Shown: positions 32,354-41,159 of the stretch, piece by piece
Layout of the letters: the number at the start of each line of letters is the position of its first letter
How positions within the stretch are numbered: position 1 is the first letter of the stretch
NCBI GenBank assembly: GCA_045542075.1
Contig: JAZQKI010000001.1
Location: forward strand, 1 to 64,000
DNA: 64,000 bases
Direction: 5' to 3'
Source: SVTX01 sp045542075
GTDB lineage: Bacteria; Bacillota; Clostridia; Oscillospirales; CAG-272
The notes under the pieces: generated by a model
The model's input: only the letters and a program-made list of their open reading frames with translations
What the model was told of the DNA's origin: nothing
Database searches by the model: none
Position numbers and translations under genes: made by a program

Positions 32354-33153
32354 TGAGAGCTATCACCCGATTCTCTACATAATTCGTCAAGATTTCCGAA
32401 TCTGTAGCCTTGAGCCTTCAGCTCAATTATTACGTCCTGCAGTATCGCCGCGTTTGTACTTGACGTAGGATGCAACAAAAGCACTGCCCCGTTGTGAATA
32501 TTGTCAAGTATTTTCTTTTTTGCAGCGAGGGGACTCATCTGCTTGTTGTTATCCCAATCCGCATAAGCAAAGCTCCAGAAAATAGTTTTATATCCCATCT
32601 CCTGTGCGTACCTTAAGCTGTTTTCATCAAATCTGCCTTCAGGAGGGCGATAATACTTTGAAAGCGTCTTCCCTGTTCTCTCAATGCAGGCAGTTTCAAG
32701 CTTTTCAAGCTCCGTGACGAATTCTTCCTGCGTCTTCCCAACCATACATTCGTGAGAATAGGTATGATTGCATACCAGATGTCCTTCATTGAACATTCTG
32801 TTTATAAGATCTGTGTTTTTCTCAATAAGGTTGCCAAGCACGAAAAACGCCCCCGTTACGTTTTCTTTCTTCAGCACGTTGAGTATTTTTTCCACGTTAC
32901 CGTTTTCGTATCCCGCGTCAAATGTGAGATATACCACCTTGTCCCCGTTACCGTCGCCGTGATTTTTATCTATACTGTAGCCACCGTATTGACTTACAAA
33001 TGAAATGTCTCCTCCGATTGGAGGTTGAGTGTGGTCTTTTGTGCGTTTGCAGTACCACGAAAACGATGCCGCAGACGTGACCGTGGGAAATATAAAGATA
33101 CATATAAGACAAAACGAGGTAATGATTAAAAGAATTTTTTTGAGTTTTTTCAT
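32350..33153 (-). CDS. PdaA-like peptidoglycan deacetylase, probable muramic delta-lactam synthesis
   Basis: 267 residues with an N-terminal hydrophobic segment. The NodB domain has LTFDAGYENG in place of TFDDGP, the hallmark of PdaA/PdaB-type enzymes, then NHTYSHECM, YYRPPEGRFDE, WSFAYADWDN and LLLHPTSSTNA. PdaA removes the acetyl group of muramic acid so the delta-lactam of spore cortex can form, needed for germination. Here the fit is by motif; the role is inferred from family knowledge and from spoIIID in the same window. GGAGGTG precedes the ATG. Confidence 0.9.
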   Translation of the reverse strand: MKKLKKILLIITSFCLICIFIFPTVTSAASFSWYCKRTKDHTQPPIGGDISFVSQYGGYSIDKNHGDGNGDKVVYLTFDAGYENGNVEKILNVLKKENVTGAFFVLGNLIEKNTDLINRMFNEGHLVCNHTYSHECMVGKTQEEFVTELEKLETACIERTGKTLSKYYRPPEGRFDENSLRYAQEMGYKTIFWSFAYADWDNNKQMSPLAAKKKILDNIHNGAVLLLHPTSSTNAAILQDVIIELKAQGYRFGNLDELCRESGDSSQ

Positions 33154-33281
33154 TTTGCACCTCCATAAAGCTTTCTTGATTTATTTTGTGTAGAAAAAAG
33201 CAATAAATTAGAGTGTAAAAAAAGAATTTACGCAAATTTTTTGATTTATCTACTTATTTTGTAAAATCGGCGGGTTGTATC

Positions 33282-33310
33282 TTGATTTTTTTGGTAACAT
33301 AGGTTATAAT
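33282..33310 (+). promoter_or_regulatory. Promoter of the VTC-domain gene
   Basis: TTGATT (33282-33287), 17-bp spacer, TATAAT (33305-33310), 45 bp before the start at 33355. Confidence 0.65.
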
Positions 33311-33354
33311 AAAAATGGACATTGAAGTTCAACTAATACGGAAGGACGGCATAT

Positions 33355-34083
33355 ATGGCAAAGCATACGTTTGAACGTCGCGAGAAGAAAATGCTTATTG
33401 ACAATGAGCTTGTAGAAGATTTTGTCAATGATATTCTTGAATATATGACACCTGACGAGCACAATGTGGACGGCGAGCCGTATATGATAAGCAACATCTA
33501 TTTTGACGACGATGGAGACAATGTGATACGGCATTCCGTATCCAAGCCGCAGTTCAAGGAAAAGCTCAGAATAAGAAGCTATGGCGTGCCAGATAAGGAT
33601 ACGCAGGTATATATTGAGATAAAAAGAAAGCTTAAGGGCGTCGGAACCAAGCGTCGAGCAAAGCTTCCGCTCTGCCAGTTGAATGAGTATCTTCAAACTG
33701 GCAAGCATCCCGAGGGCATTAAATATATTGACGAGCAGGTACTCCGCGAGGTAGACTATTACCGCGCTATCTACGGTGTATCGCCAAAGATCTACATAAG
33801 CTATATGCGAAACGCATACTTTAGCAAAGAAAATAAAAACTTCAGACTAACGCTCGACAAGAAAATCACTACGCGGAGATATGATCTTGATCTCTCGCTG
33901 GGAAGCTACGGTGAGCAGCTTCTGCCCGAGGGCAAAACATTGCTTGAGGTAAAATTTGAGGGAGCGGTTCCCTTGTGGTTTGCCCGCATAATGAGCAAAT
34001 ATTCCCTTTCATTTACTCCGTATTCCAAATATGGAGTAGAGTTTAAGCAGACGCAGAGAAAACAGAATTTTTCGGAGGTTTAA
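33355..34083 (+). CDS. VTC-domain protein, putative polyphosphate polymerase
   Basis: 242 residues. The VTC-type tunnel fold is suggested by RREKKMLIDNELVEDFVNDIL, SNIYFDDDGDN, the KEKLRIRSYG strand, QVYIEIKRKLKGVGTKRR, and the late LLEVKFEGAVPLWFARIMSKY. Eukaryotic VTC4 makes polyphosphate from ATP, and bacterial homologues are annotated as polyphosphate polymerases. The product of this protein is unproven. It is followed 6 bp later by a DUF4956 membrane protein, its common partner. Confidence 0.85.
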   Translation: MAKHTFERREKKMLIDNELVEDFVNDILEYMTPDEHNVDGEPYMISNIYFDDDGDNVIRHSVSKPQFKEKLRIRSYGVPDKDTQVYIEIKRKLKGVGTKRRAKLPLCQLNEYLQTGKHPEGIKYIDEQVLREVDYYRAIYGVSPKIYISYMRNAYFSKENKNFRLTLDKKITTRRYDLDLSLGSYGEQLLPEGKTLLEVKFEGAVPLWFARIMSKYSLSFTPYSKYGVEFKQTQRKQNFSEV

Positions 34084-34089
34084 CAACAA

Positions 34090-34779
34090 ATGCAGGAATT
34101 TTTTAATAAGGTGCTGACTTACCTTGATATTTCGACTATCACAGTCGGGATCGCGTTGAAGACCATAGTTTCGGCTTTGGTGATTTGCTTGATGATCTCG
34201 CTCGTATACATATTTACGCACAGAAAAACGGGATTTCCTTCATCAATGATAATTTCAATATTGCTTATGGGCCCCGTTGCGTCAATAATTATTGTTTGTA
34301 TCGGAAGTAACCTCGCAAGAGCTATTTCCATTGGCGGAGGTCTTGCTCTCATACGTTACAGAAATACCGTAGAAGACCCCAAGGACCTTGTGTATCTTTT
34401 CCTCTCGCTTGCTGTAGGTATGGCGTGCGGTACGGGCTTTATCGGATATGGCGCGCTTGCAGTGGGAATAATTCTGGCAGTTCTTCTTATCGCTAACCTT
34501 ACAAAATTTGATTCCCTGGGCGGAAATATTATGAAGCTCACGATAGTGGTTCCCGAAAATCTTGATTTTGACGGAGTATTTGATCCGGTGCTTAAGAAAT
34601 ACTGCAGATATTTCCATCTTGAAAAGATAAAGACCACGGACTACGGAACTCTTGCGGAGCTTCACTACAGGATAAAGCTCAGAAATATATCGACACAGAA
34701 GATGCTTATAGATGAGATAAGAGAAAGAAATGCTAATCTTAATGTCACCATAGTCAGAAAAGCAGTTGATAAATATTGA
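34090..34779 (+). CDS. DUF4956 membrane protein
   Basis: 229 residues. The N-terminal half has four or so membrane helices (GIALKTIVSALVICLMISLVYIF, IISILLMGPVASIIIV, LVYLFLSLAVGMACG, GALAVGIILAVLLIANL) with the conserved RAISIGGGLALIRYRNTVEDPKD loop. The last ~80 residues form a soluble ferredoxin-like domain. DUF4956 proteins nearly always sit beside VTC-domain proteins, so it may be the membrane part of a polyphosphate or polymer export unit. Function is unknown. Confidence 0.85.
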   Translation: MQEFFNKVLTYLDISTITVGIALKTIVSALVICLMISLVYIFTHRKTGFPSSMIISILLMGPVASIIIVCIGSNLARAISIGGGLALIRYRNTVEDPKDLVYLFLSLAVGMACGTGFIGYGALAVGIILAVLLIANLTKFDSLGGNIMKLTIVVPENLDFDGVFDPVLKKYCRYFHLEKIKTTDYGTLAELHYRIKLRNISTQKMLIDEIRERNANLNVTIVRKAVDKY

Positions 34780-34799
34780 TTATCATAAGGAACAATTAC

Positions 34800-34828
34800 A
34801 AAAATCCGCAGGAAAACTGCGGATTTTT
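34800..34828. terminator. Terminator after the VTC/DUF4956 pair
   Basis: A perfect 12-bp stem (34800-34811 with 34817-34828), loop GAAAA, ending in five T. Confidence 0.9.
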
Positions 34829-34860
34829 GCCTTTTTGGTGAAATATTTTTATTTTTACTC

Positions 34861-34889
34861 TATACAAAAAGTTTATTGTATGATATAAT
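34861..34889 (+). promoter_or_regulatory. Promoter of rlmB
   Basis: TATACA (34861-34866), 17-bp spacer and an extended -10 TGATATAAT (TATAAT at 34884-34889). Confidence 0.55.
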
Positions 34890-34938
34890 AAATATAATAG
34901 TGTGCATTTTTATACTTAATGCTTGAAAGGATAGAAAA

Positions 34939-35793
34939 ATGGCAGATTACAAAAACAACGGTAATAAGAAATTCCGCTCGGACAATAATGCTCCGCACAA
35001 GGATCATAAAAAGAGATCAGATAACAAATACACAAAAACCCCCGACGTAACCCCTGAAGCGCAGGAAGGTCTTATCATAGGCAGAAACGCTGTAAGAGAG
35101 CTTCTCCGCTCCGGTCGTGACGTTGATAAGCTTTTGGTACAAAAAGGCAACCGTGAGGGTTCTATCGTTGTTATCGTTGCGGAGGCTATCGAGCGCGGTA
35201 TTCCCGTTGTTGAGTCAGATAAGTCAAAGCTTGATGCGATGTGCGGATTTGTTCCCCACCAGGGTGTTATTGCTATGGCGTCCGAAAAGGAATATTGCTC
35301 GGTCGAGGACATACTCGCTATTGCCGATGAACGCGGAGAGGCACCGTTTATCGTAATTGCCGACGGCATAACTGATCCCTATAATCTCGGCGCGCTTATC
35401 AGATGCGCGGAGGGTGCGGGTGCTCACGGACTCATCATTTCCAAAAGGCGTGCGGTTGGACTTACTCCGCTTGTTGCAAAATCCAGCACAGGCGCTATAG
35501 AGCATTTGGCAATAGCAAAGGTAGCAAATATTGCTAATACAGTGCGCTCACTTAAGGAAAAGGGTATCTGGGTGTTTGCTGCGGAGGCGGGAGGCACGCC
35601 TTATTACGAGACTAATTTTAAGGGAGCGTGCGCTCTTGTATTTGGCAGTGAGGGTAACGGAGTATCCCCTGTCGTAGTAGAAAATTGCGACGGACTCACG
35701 TCCATACCAATGTACGGACACGTAAATTCCTTTAATGTATCTACTGCCGCGGCGGTAATATTATGCGAGGCGGCAAGACAAAATAAAGCGTAA
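34939..35793 (+). CDS. rlmB: 23S rRNA (guanosine-2'-O-)-methyltransferase RlmB
   Basis: 284 residues. An N-terminal ~45-residue extension is rich in Lys, Asn and Asp. Then come the substrate-binding domain (GLIIGRNAVRELLRSG, VPHQGVIAMASEKEY) and the SPOUT knot: FIVIADGITDPYNLGALIRCAEGAGAHGLI, CALVFGSEGNGVSPVV and IPMYGHVNSFNVSTAAAVIL. The last motif is the canonical SxNVSxA. RlmB modifies G2251 in the ribosomal P-loop in E. coli. The next gene begins 32 bp downstream and may be cotranscribed. Confidence 0.93.
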   Translation: MADYKNNGNKKFRSDNNAPHKDHKKRSDNKYTKTPDVTPEAQEGLIIGRNAVRELLRSGRDVDKLLVQKGNREGSIVVIVAEAIERGIPVVESDKSKLDAMCGFVPHQGVIAMASEKEYCSVEDILAIADERGEAPFIVIADGITDPYNLGALIRCAEGAGAHGLIISKRRAVGLTPLVAKSSTGAIEHLAIAKVANIANTVRSLKEKGIWVFAAEAGGTPYYETNFKGACALVFGSEGNGVSPVVVENCDGLTSIPMYGHVNSFNVSTAAAVILCEAARQNKA

Positions 35794-35825
35794 AAGCATC
35801 AAAAATAATTGGGAGGTGAGATATA

Positions 35826-38800
35826 ATGGGCAAAAAGAAGGCTTCGGGCAACAATGATATGACCGCAATCATAAATCAGCTGCAGAAAACCTACAGTGTC
35901 GATAATGAGGATGATATTTTTGAATCAGAAACTGCCTATGAGGACACAGAGCTTAGTGACCTTCTTGCCAAAATCCTCTCTGACGATAATTCCTGCGATG
36001 ATGATGGTCAAGGTGACGAGGAAGAACTTGATTTGCACGAGAACACTTCTGTAGGAGCCAAGCGTAAGCAAAAAAACAGTAAGAGATCGGGCGGAGCTGA
36101 CGTATCCACCGATATCCAGAATATTATTATGTCCGAGGAATATATCTCGGTCCTGCGTGACTGCGAGGCAGACACTGAAATTGCTGATGAGACCTCCGAG
36201 ACATCTGAATCGCAAAAGGAAAAAAATGATTCTGTGGAAGAGGTTGCTCTTTTGGCGGATATTGATGAATCACCCGAGCAGGAAAATTCGGAAGCGGTTC
36301 ATCTCCAATCTGAGCTAATATCGGCAGATACAGGCCATGCTGAAAAGTCACAGCTGGTATCTGTTCGTGAATCAGATTTGAATTTGGCGCATGAAGAAGC
36401 CGATGATGGAATAAATGGGCAGAACAACGTTGATGAAGAGCTTACCTTTGGCGACCTCGATGACGAGGAAAGTGACGTTGATGAAGAGCTTACCTTTGGC
36501 GACCTCGATGACGAGGAAAGTGACGTTGATGAAGGCCTTACCTTCGGAGATCTTGATGACGAGGAGAGCGACGTTGATGAAGGCCTTACCTTCGGCGACC
36601 TCGACGACGAGGAGAGTGACGTTGATGAAAGCCTTACCTTCGGCGACCTCGACGACGAGCAGAGTGACGTTGATGAAAGCCTAACCTTCGGAGATCTTGA
36701 TGACGAGGAAAGCGACGTTGATGAAAGCCTTACCTTCGGCGACCTCGATGACGAGGAGAGCGACATTGATGAAAGCCTTACCTTCGGCGACCTCGACGAC
36801 GAGGAAAGTGACGTTGATGAAGGTCTTACCTTCGGAGATCTTGATGACGAGGAAAGTGACGTTGATGAAAGCCTTACCTTCGGCGAATTCGATGACGAGG
36901 AGAGAAAGACCAATGAAGATGTTCCCCTCGATGACGTTAACGAAGATAAGAAGGACGTAATTGCGACAGAGGATGAAAGCCCTGACGAGGACGGTACTTT
37001 CGCTGTTTTCGACGAGCTCGATGAGGTTCACTCTGTTGACGGGTATGCGGTATCGCAATCCCCCGATTATGAAGATATTGCTGATCGGGATATTTCCCAG
37101 ACCGAGACCGAAAAGAAATTCTATTACACCGTTCTTGAGGAAATGAATCTTGAGGACACACCGGATATCTCGGACACTTACACTTACGTACAAAAAGAAA
37201 TGGAAGAGCCGGTGGCTGAGAACCTTATACAAGTCCCTGAACAACCGCCAAAGGATATATACATAGTTCTTTCAAAGGAATCCTATACAGACGACCCGTT
37301 GCAGTGGCGTCTTGACAGAGTAAGGGCGAAATTGAAGGATGAGACGGAGGATGATGACACACAGGAGACCGCAAAGAAGTCCGTAGAGATAGAGGATGAT
37401 GATATTTCCCTTCTTCTTCAGCTTGGATATAAGGACGAGCTTAAGTCAGAGGTTGGTCAGGAACGAACGGATTCTGTGGTCCGCAGTATAAGCAATTCCT
37501 ACCGTCCCGACAAAAATAAGATCCCATTCGGCTTTTGCGGAAAGGAATTTTCCGACAGCAGTCAGATTGATAAAATAAAGCAAAGATATGATTACGACAA
37601 GAGAATCGTAATAATAAAGCTTGCGTTTTTCGCATGTATTTCGCTTGTTCTCTTGCTCCTCGGCATGCTGTTCAAAAGTTATACGACGGTAAATTCGGTA
37701 ATTATGTTCTCTGTTATGGAGCTTCTCATTGCATCACTTGGCTGTGTCGTAATGCATAAGGAGCTGGTTTCCGGAATAAAAGGAGTATTAAAGTTCTCCC
37801 CCACCGTGTTTACAATGCCGTTGTTCTCACTTTTGGTATTGACGGCGTATGACATATTCAATATTATTACGTGTATTGCACATCCTGACAAAATATCGGC
37901 AAATACCACGTCGTTATTTGGATTTACAACGTCTATGTTCTTTATATTTGCTCTTGTAGTGCAGCTTATTAACTGCGTGCGTGAGCAAAAGACCTTTAAC
38001 CTCATTTCTGCCTCGGATGAGCTATATACTGCGGAAACTCTTGTTTCGCAGCGTGGTGATAATTCTGACACAAATAATTTGCGTTCACACGAGATACGAA
38101 AGCAGATCAAGGGGAACGCAGTCATTGTAAAGAAGACCAAATACATATCCGAATATTTCAAGAGATGCTCAGAGTCGTCGTACGGTATAGGAGGCTTTGT
38201 GCTTATATTGGGCGTTGTTCCGCTTGCGGCAATTATTCTTGCGTGTATAATAATAGCTACGGGACGTACTGCGGCAGATGTTGCTTCGACGGTTGTATTC
38301 GCATTTTATATGTGCCTGTCTGCATCGTTTGCTCTGATAATGCCGGTGACACTATTTGCGGCTTCTCAGAGCCTTGCACAGAAAAAATGCGGAATAATAG
38401 GCACGGGAGCGGTTATGGAGTATGCGGATACAAATTCCGTTATATTCCCCGATACGTCCGCGTTTGAGATAGGTAATGACATAGAGGTTATACCAATGGG
38501 CGACGTTGATATGAATTCTTCTATGAAGACCGCAAACAGACTGTTCTCAGCGCTTGGCGGCACCTTGTCGGATATAGTTGGAGAGAACTCTTTTAACAAG
38601 GATCTATCCGTAAGCGAGGCGGACATAAATATTGCGTCTGTCGACGATAACGGAATAGAGCTTTATATGGACAATGAAACTCACATATTGCTTGGAAACG
38701 AAAAATATGTGTACGAGAGGCGCCGTCAGCTCAGCTTTGAGGCATGTGATTTTATTCCCTCCTCGGCAAGTGCGGGGCGAGAGGTAATATATCTCGCAAT

Positions 38801-39284
38801 AAACGGAGCTGTGTGCCTTGGATACATTATATCGTTTGGCGTTAAGACTGAATTTACGGATAAGGTCAAGCTTCTCGCTCAGCATAGCATAAAGACGTAT
38901 GTCTCAACATACGAGCCCCACATAAAGGCAAAGCGCTATAACGGTTGCAAGATAGGAGTTTACAGACCCTACGATCACACATCTCCATCAACGCCACCGT
39001 CGTGTTACGGCGGAATCGTGGCATCGGGAGATGCTAAAAACATTACGTATCCATTGATAATGACCTCAGAAATTCTGAAGAGCGTTAAAAAATCATCCAA
39101 AACGTCGGTATGGTTTGTGCTTGGCGGCATAGCGGTATCTTTTGCTATAACCCTTGTGGGATACCTTGTTCCGGGTGCTTTTGGACTCCTTCGCTACAGA
39201 GATGTTTTCACAGTCATAAGCCAGCTGCTCAGCGTTATACCTCTTTCGGTAAGCGCGATAAAGCTTTGGAAAAAGTACAAGTAA
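35826..39284 (+). CDS. Acidic-repeat membrane protein resembling a catalytically dead P-type ATPase
   Basis: 1152 residues; not a recognised named family. Residues 1-590 are soluble, very acidic and low in complexity; residues ~202-361 are ten copies of a 16-residue unit V-D-E-(S/G/E)-LTFGDLDDEESD. From ~593 the protein has about eight membrane helices in two blocks. The helix before residue 838 reads FALIMPVTLFAASQSLAQKKCGIIGTG, like TM6 and the following stalk of heavy-metal P-type ATPases. The next block is VIFPDTSAFE, where the phosphorylation motif DKTGT should be, so the catalytic Asp is lost. LGYIISFGVKTEF (~1000) resembles the P-domain hinge but lacks TGDN. No TGE actuator loop is visible. 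It may be a regulatory or scaffold protein. RBS GGGAGGTG. Confidence 0.75.
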   Translation: MGKKKASGNNDMTAIINQLQKTYSVDNEDDIFESETAYEDTELSDLLAKILSDDNSCDDDGQGDEEELDLHENTSVGAKRKQKNSKRSGGADVSTDIQNIIMSEEYISVLRDCEADTEIADETSETSESQKEKNDSVEEVALLADIDESPEQENSEAVHLQSELISADTGHAEKSQLVSVRESDLNLAHEEADDGINGQNNVDEELTFGDLDDEESDVDEELTFGDLDDEESDVDEGLTFGDLDDEESDVDEGLTFGDLDDEESDVDESLTFGDLDDEQSDVDESLTFGDLDDEESDVDESLTFGDLDDEESDIDESLTFGDLDDEESDVDEGLTFGDLDDEESDVDESLTFGEFDDEERKTNEDVPLDDVNEDKKDVIATEDESPDEDGTFAVFDELDEVHSVDGYAVSQSPDYEDIADRDISQTETEKKFYYTVLEEMNLEDTPDISDTYTYVQKEMEEPVAENLIQVPEQPPKDIYIVLSKESYTDDPLQWRLDRVRAKLKDETEDDDTQETAKKSVEIEDDDISLLLQLGYKDELKSEVGQERTDSVVRSISNSYRPDKNKIPFGFCGKEFSDSSQIDKIKQRYDYDKRIVIIKLAFFACISLVLLLLGMLFKSYTTVNSVIMFSVMELLIASLGCVVMHKELVSGIKGVLKFSPTVFTMPLFSLLVLTAYDIFNIITCIAHPDKISANTTSLFGFTTSMFFIFALVVQLINCVREQKTFNLISASDELYTAETLVSQRGDNSDTNNLRSHEIRKQIKGNAVIVKKTKYISEYFKRCSESSYGIGGFVLILGVVPLAAIILACIIIATGRTAADVASTVVFAFYMCLSASFALIMPVTLFAASQSLAQKKCGIIGTGAVMEYADTNSVIFPDTSAFEIGNDIEVIPMGDVDMNSSMKTANRLFSALGGTLSDIVGENSFNKDLSVSEADINIASVDDNGIELYMDNETHILLGNEKYVYERRRQLSFEACDFIPSSASAGREVIYLAINGAVCLGYIISFGVKTEFTDKVKLLAQHSIKTYVSTYEPHIKAKRYNGCKIGVYRPYDHTSPSTPPSCYGGIVASGDAKNITYPLIMTSEILKSVKKSSKTSVWFVLGGIAVSFAITLVGYLVPGAFGLLRYRDVFTVISQLLSVIPLSVSAIKLWKKYK
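36429..36908 (+). repeat. Ten tandem 48-bp repeats
   Basis: Ten in-frame units of exactly 48 bp, each beginning GTTGATGAA (one ATTGATGAA) and coding for LTFGDLDDEESD. Most differences between units are synonymous or limited to the fourth residue, which suggests expansion by slippage or recombination under protein-level constraint. Confidence 0.95.
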
Positions 39285-39299
39285 TTTTAAGGAAATAAT

Positions 39300-41159
39300 A
39301 TGAATCAGAAGTTTAACGAAATTTTGAAGCAGGTCTCAAAGCCGGGACGTTACTCCGGCGGCGAGTACGGTCAGATAATAAAGGACAAGTCAAATATCAA
39401 GGCAAGATTCGCATTTGCTTTTCCCGATACATACGAGATAGGAATGTCAAATCTTGGCAGCAGAATTCTTTACAACTGTCTTAACAACGAAGAAGACATT
39501 TGGTGCGAGAGAGTTTATGCTCCCTGGACGGATATGCAAGAAAAAATGCGCGAGAATAACATTCCCCTTTGGGCACACGAGAGCAAGGACGCTGTATCGG
39601 AATTTGATTTTCTCGGCTTTACGCTTCAGTATGAGATGTGCTACACGACCGTCCTCAATATGCTTGAGCTTGCGGGTATGCCCTTGCGCTCACGCGACAG
39701 AGATGAAAGCTTTCCGCTTGTTATCGGCGGAGGACCTTGCGCATATAATCCCGAGCCTGTTGCGGACTTTTTTGATCTGTTCAACATAGGAGAGGGCGAG
39801 CATATGCTCGTTGAGATCGTGCGCCTTTACATTCAGATGCATGATGAGGGTAGATATACAAAGGCAGACTTTTTGCATGAGGCTGCAAGAACTATCAAGG
39901 GTGTTTACGTTCCCTCGCTGTATGAGGTCACGTACAATGAGGACGGCACGATAAACGCATATACTCCTATATACGATGATATTCCCACAAAAATTGAAAA
40001 GCGTATCATAGAGGATATGGATACGGCGCTTTTCCCCGAAAAAGTGGTTATGCCGTACACAGAGGTAGTTCATGACAGAATTATGCTTGAGGTATTCCGC
40101 GGCTGCATCCGTGGCTGCCGTTTCTGTCAGGCGGGCATAATATACCGCCCTGTGCGAGAGAAAACCCCCGAGCTGCTCAACAAGCAGGCTCAGTGCCTGT
40201 ATGAGAATACAGGATATGAGGAAATATCACTTTCATCCCTCTCGATAAGCGATTACACGGGACTTCCCGAGCTTACGGACAAGCTTCTGGATTGGACTGT
40301 TGATAATATGGTTAGCTTCTCGCTTCCGTCACTCCGAGTAGACAGCTTCAATAAAGAGCTTATGGATAAGGTAGCGTCGGTGCGCTCGTCTTCCCTTACC
40401 TTTGCGCCCGAAGCGGGTACGCAGAGACTTCGTGACGTAATAAATAAAAACGTCTATGAGGACGACCTTATGCGCGCGGTAAACGTTGCGTTTGACGGCG
40501 GCAAGCATCAGGTAAAGCTCTACTTTATGCAGGGCCTTCCCACTGAAACAGACGAGGATCTTCGCGGTATTCCCGATCTTGCAAAAAAGGTTATCGAAGC
40601 ATATTATGCGAATCCGAACAGAAACCGCGCAAAGCAGCCCTCGGTAACGTTCAGTGTGTCCTGCTTTATTCCCAAGCCCTTCACTCCCTTCCAGTGGGAG
40701 CCGCAGGATAGCCTTGAGGAGCTTTACAGAAAACAGGAGTTCATTGGCGAGTGCGTGACCGACCGCAAGATAAGATATCAGCATCACGATGCACAGACCT
40801 GCCGCATTGAGGCCGTACTTGCGCGCGGAGACAGACGTCTTTCGGATGCGCTCGAGCTTGCCTGCAAGGAAGGATTTACGTTTGACGCGTGGAGCGAATT
40901 TTTCGACTACAATAAATGGATTTCCGTATTTGAGCGCACGGGAATAGATCCCGCGTTCTATGCTAACAGAAGATGGTCTTACGACGAGGTTTTGCCGTGG
41001 GATATCATTGACTGCGGAGTTACAAAGGAATTTCTTATCCGCGAGAGCAAAAAGGCGCATGAGGGCGCTACTACCCCTAACTGCCGTGAGAAATGCTCGG
41101 GTTGCGGAGCAAATAAGCTTGGAGGTGAAAGAACGTGTTGTCCCAAGATAAACAAGTAA
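39300..41159 (+). CDS. TIGR03960-type B12-binding-domain radical SAM protein
   Basis: 619 residues. The N-terminal half has a B12-binding-like Rossmann domain (ARFAFAFPDTYEIGMSNLGSRILY, GFTLQYEMCYTTVLNML, LVIGGGPCAYNPEP). The radical SAM cluster motif is GCIRGCRFCQAG (CxxxCxxC) near residue 272, followed by RPVREKTPE. A C-terminal Cys cluster CREKCSGCGA plus TCCPK may hold a second cluster or zinc. No substrate is established. It overlaps by 25 bp the next gene, its usual partner. Confidence 0.93.
   Translation: MNQKFNEILKQVSKPGRYSGGEYGQIIKDKSNIKARFAFAFPDTYEIGMSNLGSRILYNCLNNEEDIWCERVYAPWTDMQEKMRENNIPLWAHESKDAVSEFDFLGFTLQYEMCYTTVLNMLELAGMPLRSRDRDESFPLVIGGGPCAYNPEPVADFFDLFNIGEGEHMLVEIVRLYIQMHDEGRYTKADFLHEAARTIKGVYVPSLYEVTYNEDGTINAYTPIYDDIPTKIEKRIIEDMDTALFPEKVVMPYTEVVHDRIMLEVFRGCIRGCRFCQAGIIYRPVREKTPELLNKQAQCLYENTGYEEISLSSLSISDYTGLPELTDKLLDWTVDNMVSFSLPSLRVDSFNKELMDKVASVRSSSLTFAPEAGTQRLRDVINKNVYEDDLMRAVNVAFDGGKHQVKLYFMQGLPTETDEDLRGIPDLAKKVIEAYYANPNRNRAKQPSVTFSVSCFIPKPFTPFQWEPQDSLEELYRKQEFIGECVTDRKIRYQHHDAQTCRIEAVLARGDRRLSDALELACKEGFTFDAWSEFFDYNKWISVFERTGIDPAFYANRRWSYDEVLPWDIIDCGVTKEFLIRESKKAHEGATTPNCREKCSGCGANKLGGERTCCPKINK

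Noticed and set aside
36429..36908. Regular 48-bp repeats considered as a CRISPR-like array
   Set aside because: No spacers; the units are contiguous, in frame and code for a protein repeat.
36299..36913. 204-codon minus-strand frame of Ser/Arg repeats
   Set aside because: Complement of the 48-bp acidic repeats; the periodic code leaves the other strand open.
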